64,000 nt of DNA from Corallococcus sp. AS-1-6 (GTDB taxonomy: Bacteria; Myxococcota; Myxococcia; Myxococcales; Myxococcaceae): positions 1 through 64,000 of the forward strand of contig NZ_JAIQDE010000031.1 in assembly GCF_020037015.1 (NCBI RefSeq). The letters run 5' to 3'. The translations under genes were made by a program, and so were the position numbers. Every line of letters begins with the position of its first letter. Positions within the stretch are counted from its first letter, which is position 1. Below are positions 62,618-64,000 of the stretch, piece after piece. The notes beneath the pieces were generated by a model. It saw only the letters and a list, made by a program, of their open reading frames with translations, was not told where the DNA came from and did no database searches.

Positions 62618-63781
62618 TCAGAGCAGGGCTCGCAGGAGGACGTCGTCCCCCACCTTCTCCATCGTCAGGTCCTTCACGGCCAGGGCCTGGGCCATGTCCT
62701 TCACGCCCAGCTCCCCCGTCCACGTCAGGCCCCCGGCCCCCACCAGCTTGGGAGCGAGGAACAGGGCGAGCGCATCCGCCAGGTGCTCGCGGAGCAGCGT
62801 GCCGTACAGGCCCGCGCCGCCCTCCACGAGCACGTGGTTGAGCCCCTCCTTCTTCACGCGCTTGAGCACGGCCTTCAGGTCCACGCGGTCCTGCTTCGCG
62901 CGCACGTTCCACACCTCCACGCCCTGGGCCAGGAAGCGCCGGGCGCGCCGGCCCTCCGGATCCTCCAGCGTGGCGATGACGGTGCGCGCGGGGCTGCGCT
63001 GCGTGAAGACGGTGTGGCCCGGGGACAGCTTGAGGTGCGAGTCCACCACCACGCGCACCGGGTCCTTGCCCCCGCCGCCGGGCAGCCGCGTGGTGAGCCG
63101 CGGGTCATCCATGCGCACGGTGTTGGCGCCCACGAGGATGGCGTCCACCTGGTCGCGCAGCCGGTGCACCCACGCGCGTGAAGCCTCGCCCGTCACCCAC
63201 TTCGAGTCACCGGAGGGCGCGGCGATCTTCCCGTCCAGCGTCACCGCGGCCTTGAGCGTCACCCACGGCAGGCCCGTGCGCATCATCTTGAAGAAGGGCC
63301 GGTTGAGCGCGTCCGCCTCGTCCTTGAGGACGTGCGTCACCACCGACACGCCGCCGCGCTTGAGCCGGTTGAGCCCCTTGCCGCTGACCAGCGGGTTGGG
63401 GTCGGACGACGCGCTGAACACGCGCCGCACGCCGGCCTCCAGCACCGCCAGGCTGCACGGCGGGGTGCGCCCGTAGTGGTCGCACGGCTCCAGCGTCGTG
63501 TAGAGGTCCGCGCCGCGCGCCTTGGAGCCCGCGGCCTCCAGCGCGACGACCTCCGCGTGCGCCGTGCCGGCCTTCTTGTGGTGGCCGCGCGCGATGATGC
63601 GCCCGCCCTTCACCAGCACCGCGCCCACGACGGGGTTGGGGCTGGTGCGGCCCAGGCCCTTGGCGGCCTCCTCCAGGGCGATGCGCATGAAGAACTCGGC
63701 CACCGCGTGGTCGAAGTCCGCCGCGCGCTTGGAGCGGGGCGTCTTCACCGCCTGCAACCGTGACCGCGTGAGCAAGCGCAT
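62618..63781 (-). CDS. ribD: Bifunctional riboflavin biosynthesis deaminase/reductase RibD
   Basis: A 387-residue two-domain enzyme. The N-terminal zinc deaminase has HAEVVALE and PCDHYGRTPPC, the Cys/His metal sites; the C-terminal reductase spans about 170-385 with VDAILVGANTVRMDDPRLT and VEGGAGLYGTLL. It catalyses the second and third steps of the pathway. The N-terminus carries about 30 extra residues, so an internal Met could be the true start. Confidence 0.95.
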   Translation of the reverse strand: MRLLTRSRLQAVKTPRSKRAADFDHAVAEFFMRIALEEAAKGLGRTSPNPVVGAVLVKGGRIIARGHHKKAGTAHAEVVALEAAGSKARGADLYTTLEPCDHYGRTPPCSLAVLEAGVRRVFSASSDPNPLVSGKGLNRLKRGGVSVVTHVLKDEADALNRPFFKMMRTGLPWVTLKAAVTLDGKIAAPSGDSKWVTGEASRAWVHRLRDQVDAILVGANTVRMDDPRLTTRLPGGGGKDPVRVVVDSHLKLSPGHTVFTQRSPARTVIATLEDPEGRRARRFLAQGVEVWNVRAKQDRVDLKAVLKRVKKEGLNHVLVEGGAGLYGTLLREHLADALALFLAPKLVGAGGLTWTGELGVKDMAQALAVKDLTMEKVGDDVLLRALL

Positions 63782-63791
63782 ACCGCCCTTC

Positions 63792-64000
63792 CTAACCGTC
63801 CTTGGGCGGAGTCACAGGCGGCTTCGCCTTGCGCTCACGCTCCTGGTCCTCGAGCAGGTCCTTCAGCTCGTGCATGAACTCGGAGATGTCCCGGAAGCTG
63901 CGGTACACGGACGCGAAGCGCACGTAGGCCACCTCGTCCAGTTGCTGTAACCGCCGCATCACGTGCTCGCCAATGGATGAGGAGGGGACCTCCTTCTCCC
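63792..64000 (-). CDS. nrdR: Transcriptional repressor NrdR, C-terminal part (runs off the window)
   Basis: About 69 codons of the C-terminus remain, reading [24 protein letters not shown] and [13 protein letters not shown], the end of the ATP-cone of NrdR, which represses ribonucleotide reductase genes. The tail is Lys/Pro-rich and ends in TAG at 63792. The N-terminal zinc ribbon lies beyond the window. The nrdR-ribD-ribE-ribH-nusB order is conserved widely. Confidence 0.93.
   Translation of the reverse strand, partial: EKEVPSSSIGEHVMRRLQQLDEVAYVRFASVYRSFRDISEFMHELKDLLEDQERERKAKPPVTPPKDG

Overview
This is GC-rich chromosomal DNA from a myxobacterium, most likely of the Myxococcus/Corallococcus group. 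The indications are strong GC bias at third codon positions, DUF4388 proteins, a receiver-DnaJ-TPR hybrid, a chemosensory operon, and a complete Gram-negative envelope gene set. I recognise no insertion sequence, phage, CRISPR array, tRNA or riboswitch. Nearly all sequence is coding, in long tightly packed operons, mostly on the minus strand.

Layout. Positions 1-637 are non-coding and carry a tandem array of leftward promoters with GC-rich discriminators, probably driving a stable-RNA (rRNA) operon beyond the left edge. Then come yicC-gmk. Next is a minus-strand lipid A/core operon (14371 to 3318): pseudo-receiver/DnaJ protein, MsbA-like ABC exporter, PHP-domain protein, waaA, two GT4 glycosyltransferases, lpxK, split hldA/hldC and a Trm112-like zinc protein, facing a plus-strand heptosyltransferase. 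lpxB, a polyprenol-phosphate glycosyltransferase and a MarC protein follow on the plus strand (14435-17014).

Positions 17007-30744 form a second long minus-strand block: ECF sigma and zinc anti-sigma, lysS, an enlarged LolC/E protein, lolD, bamA, skp, lpxD, fabZ, lpxA, lpxI, an OmpA-like protein and a lipoprotein. Together with lptE at 43.5 kb, the window holds most of lipid A assembly, core priming, LPS transport, lipoprotein sorting and outer-membrane protein insertion.

Positions 30889-41484 contain prfB with an intact programmed +1 frameshift, a DUF4105 membrane protein, a cupin-YbeY fusion, a PgpH-type HD phosphodiesterase, phoH, a DUF4388 protein and a TPR/zinc-ribbon membrane protein. 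Positions 41591-48577 hold a mazG with an added VOC-like domain, rpsT (UUG start), lptE, a zinc-ribbon membrane protein, leuS and asnS. Positions 48585-60410 hold a chemosensory operon (cheY, cheA, two cheW, HEAT-repeat protein, cheR, cheB, cheY) with no chemoreceptor gene, followed in the same direction by an ABC exporter pair and an NAD-dependent dehydrogenase. The right end is the nrdR-ribD-ribE-ribH-nusB housekeeping cluster.

The most notable points are the promoter array, a candidate ECF autoregulatory promoter, domain fusions (cupin-YbeY, MazG-VOC, enlarged LolC/E), a tandem duplication at an operon gene junction that creates a 34-codon reading frame, and the receptor-less chemosensory operon.
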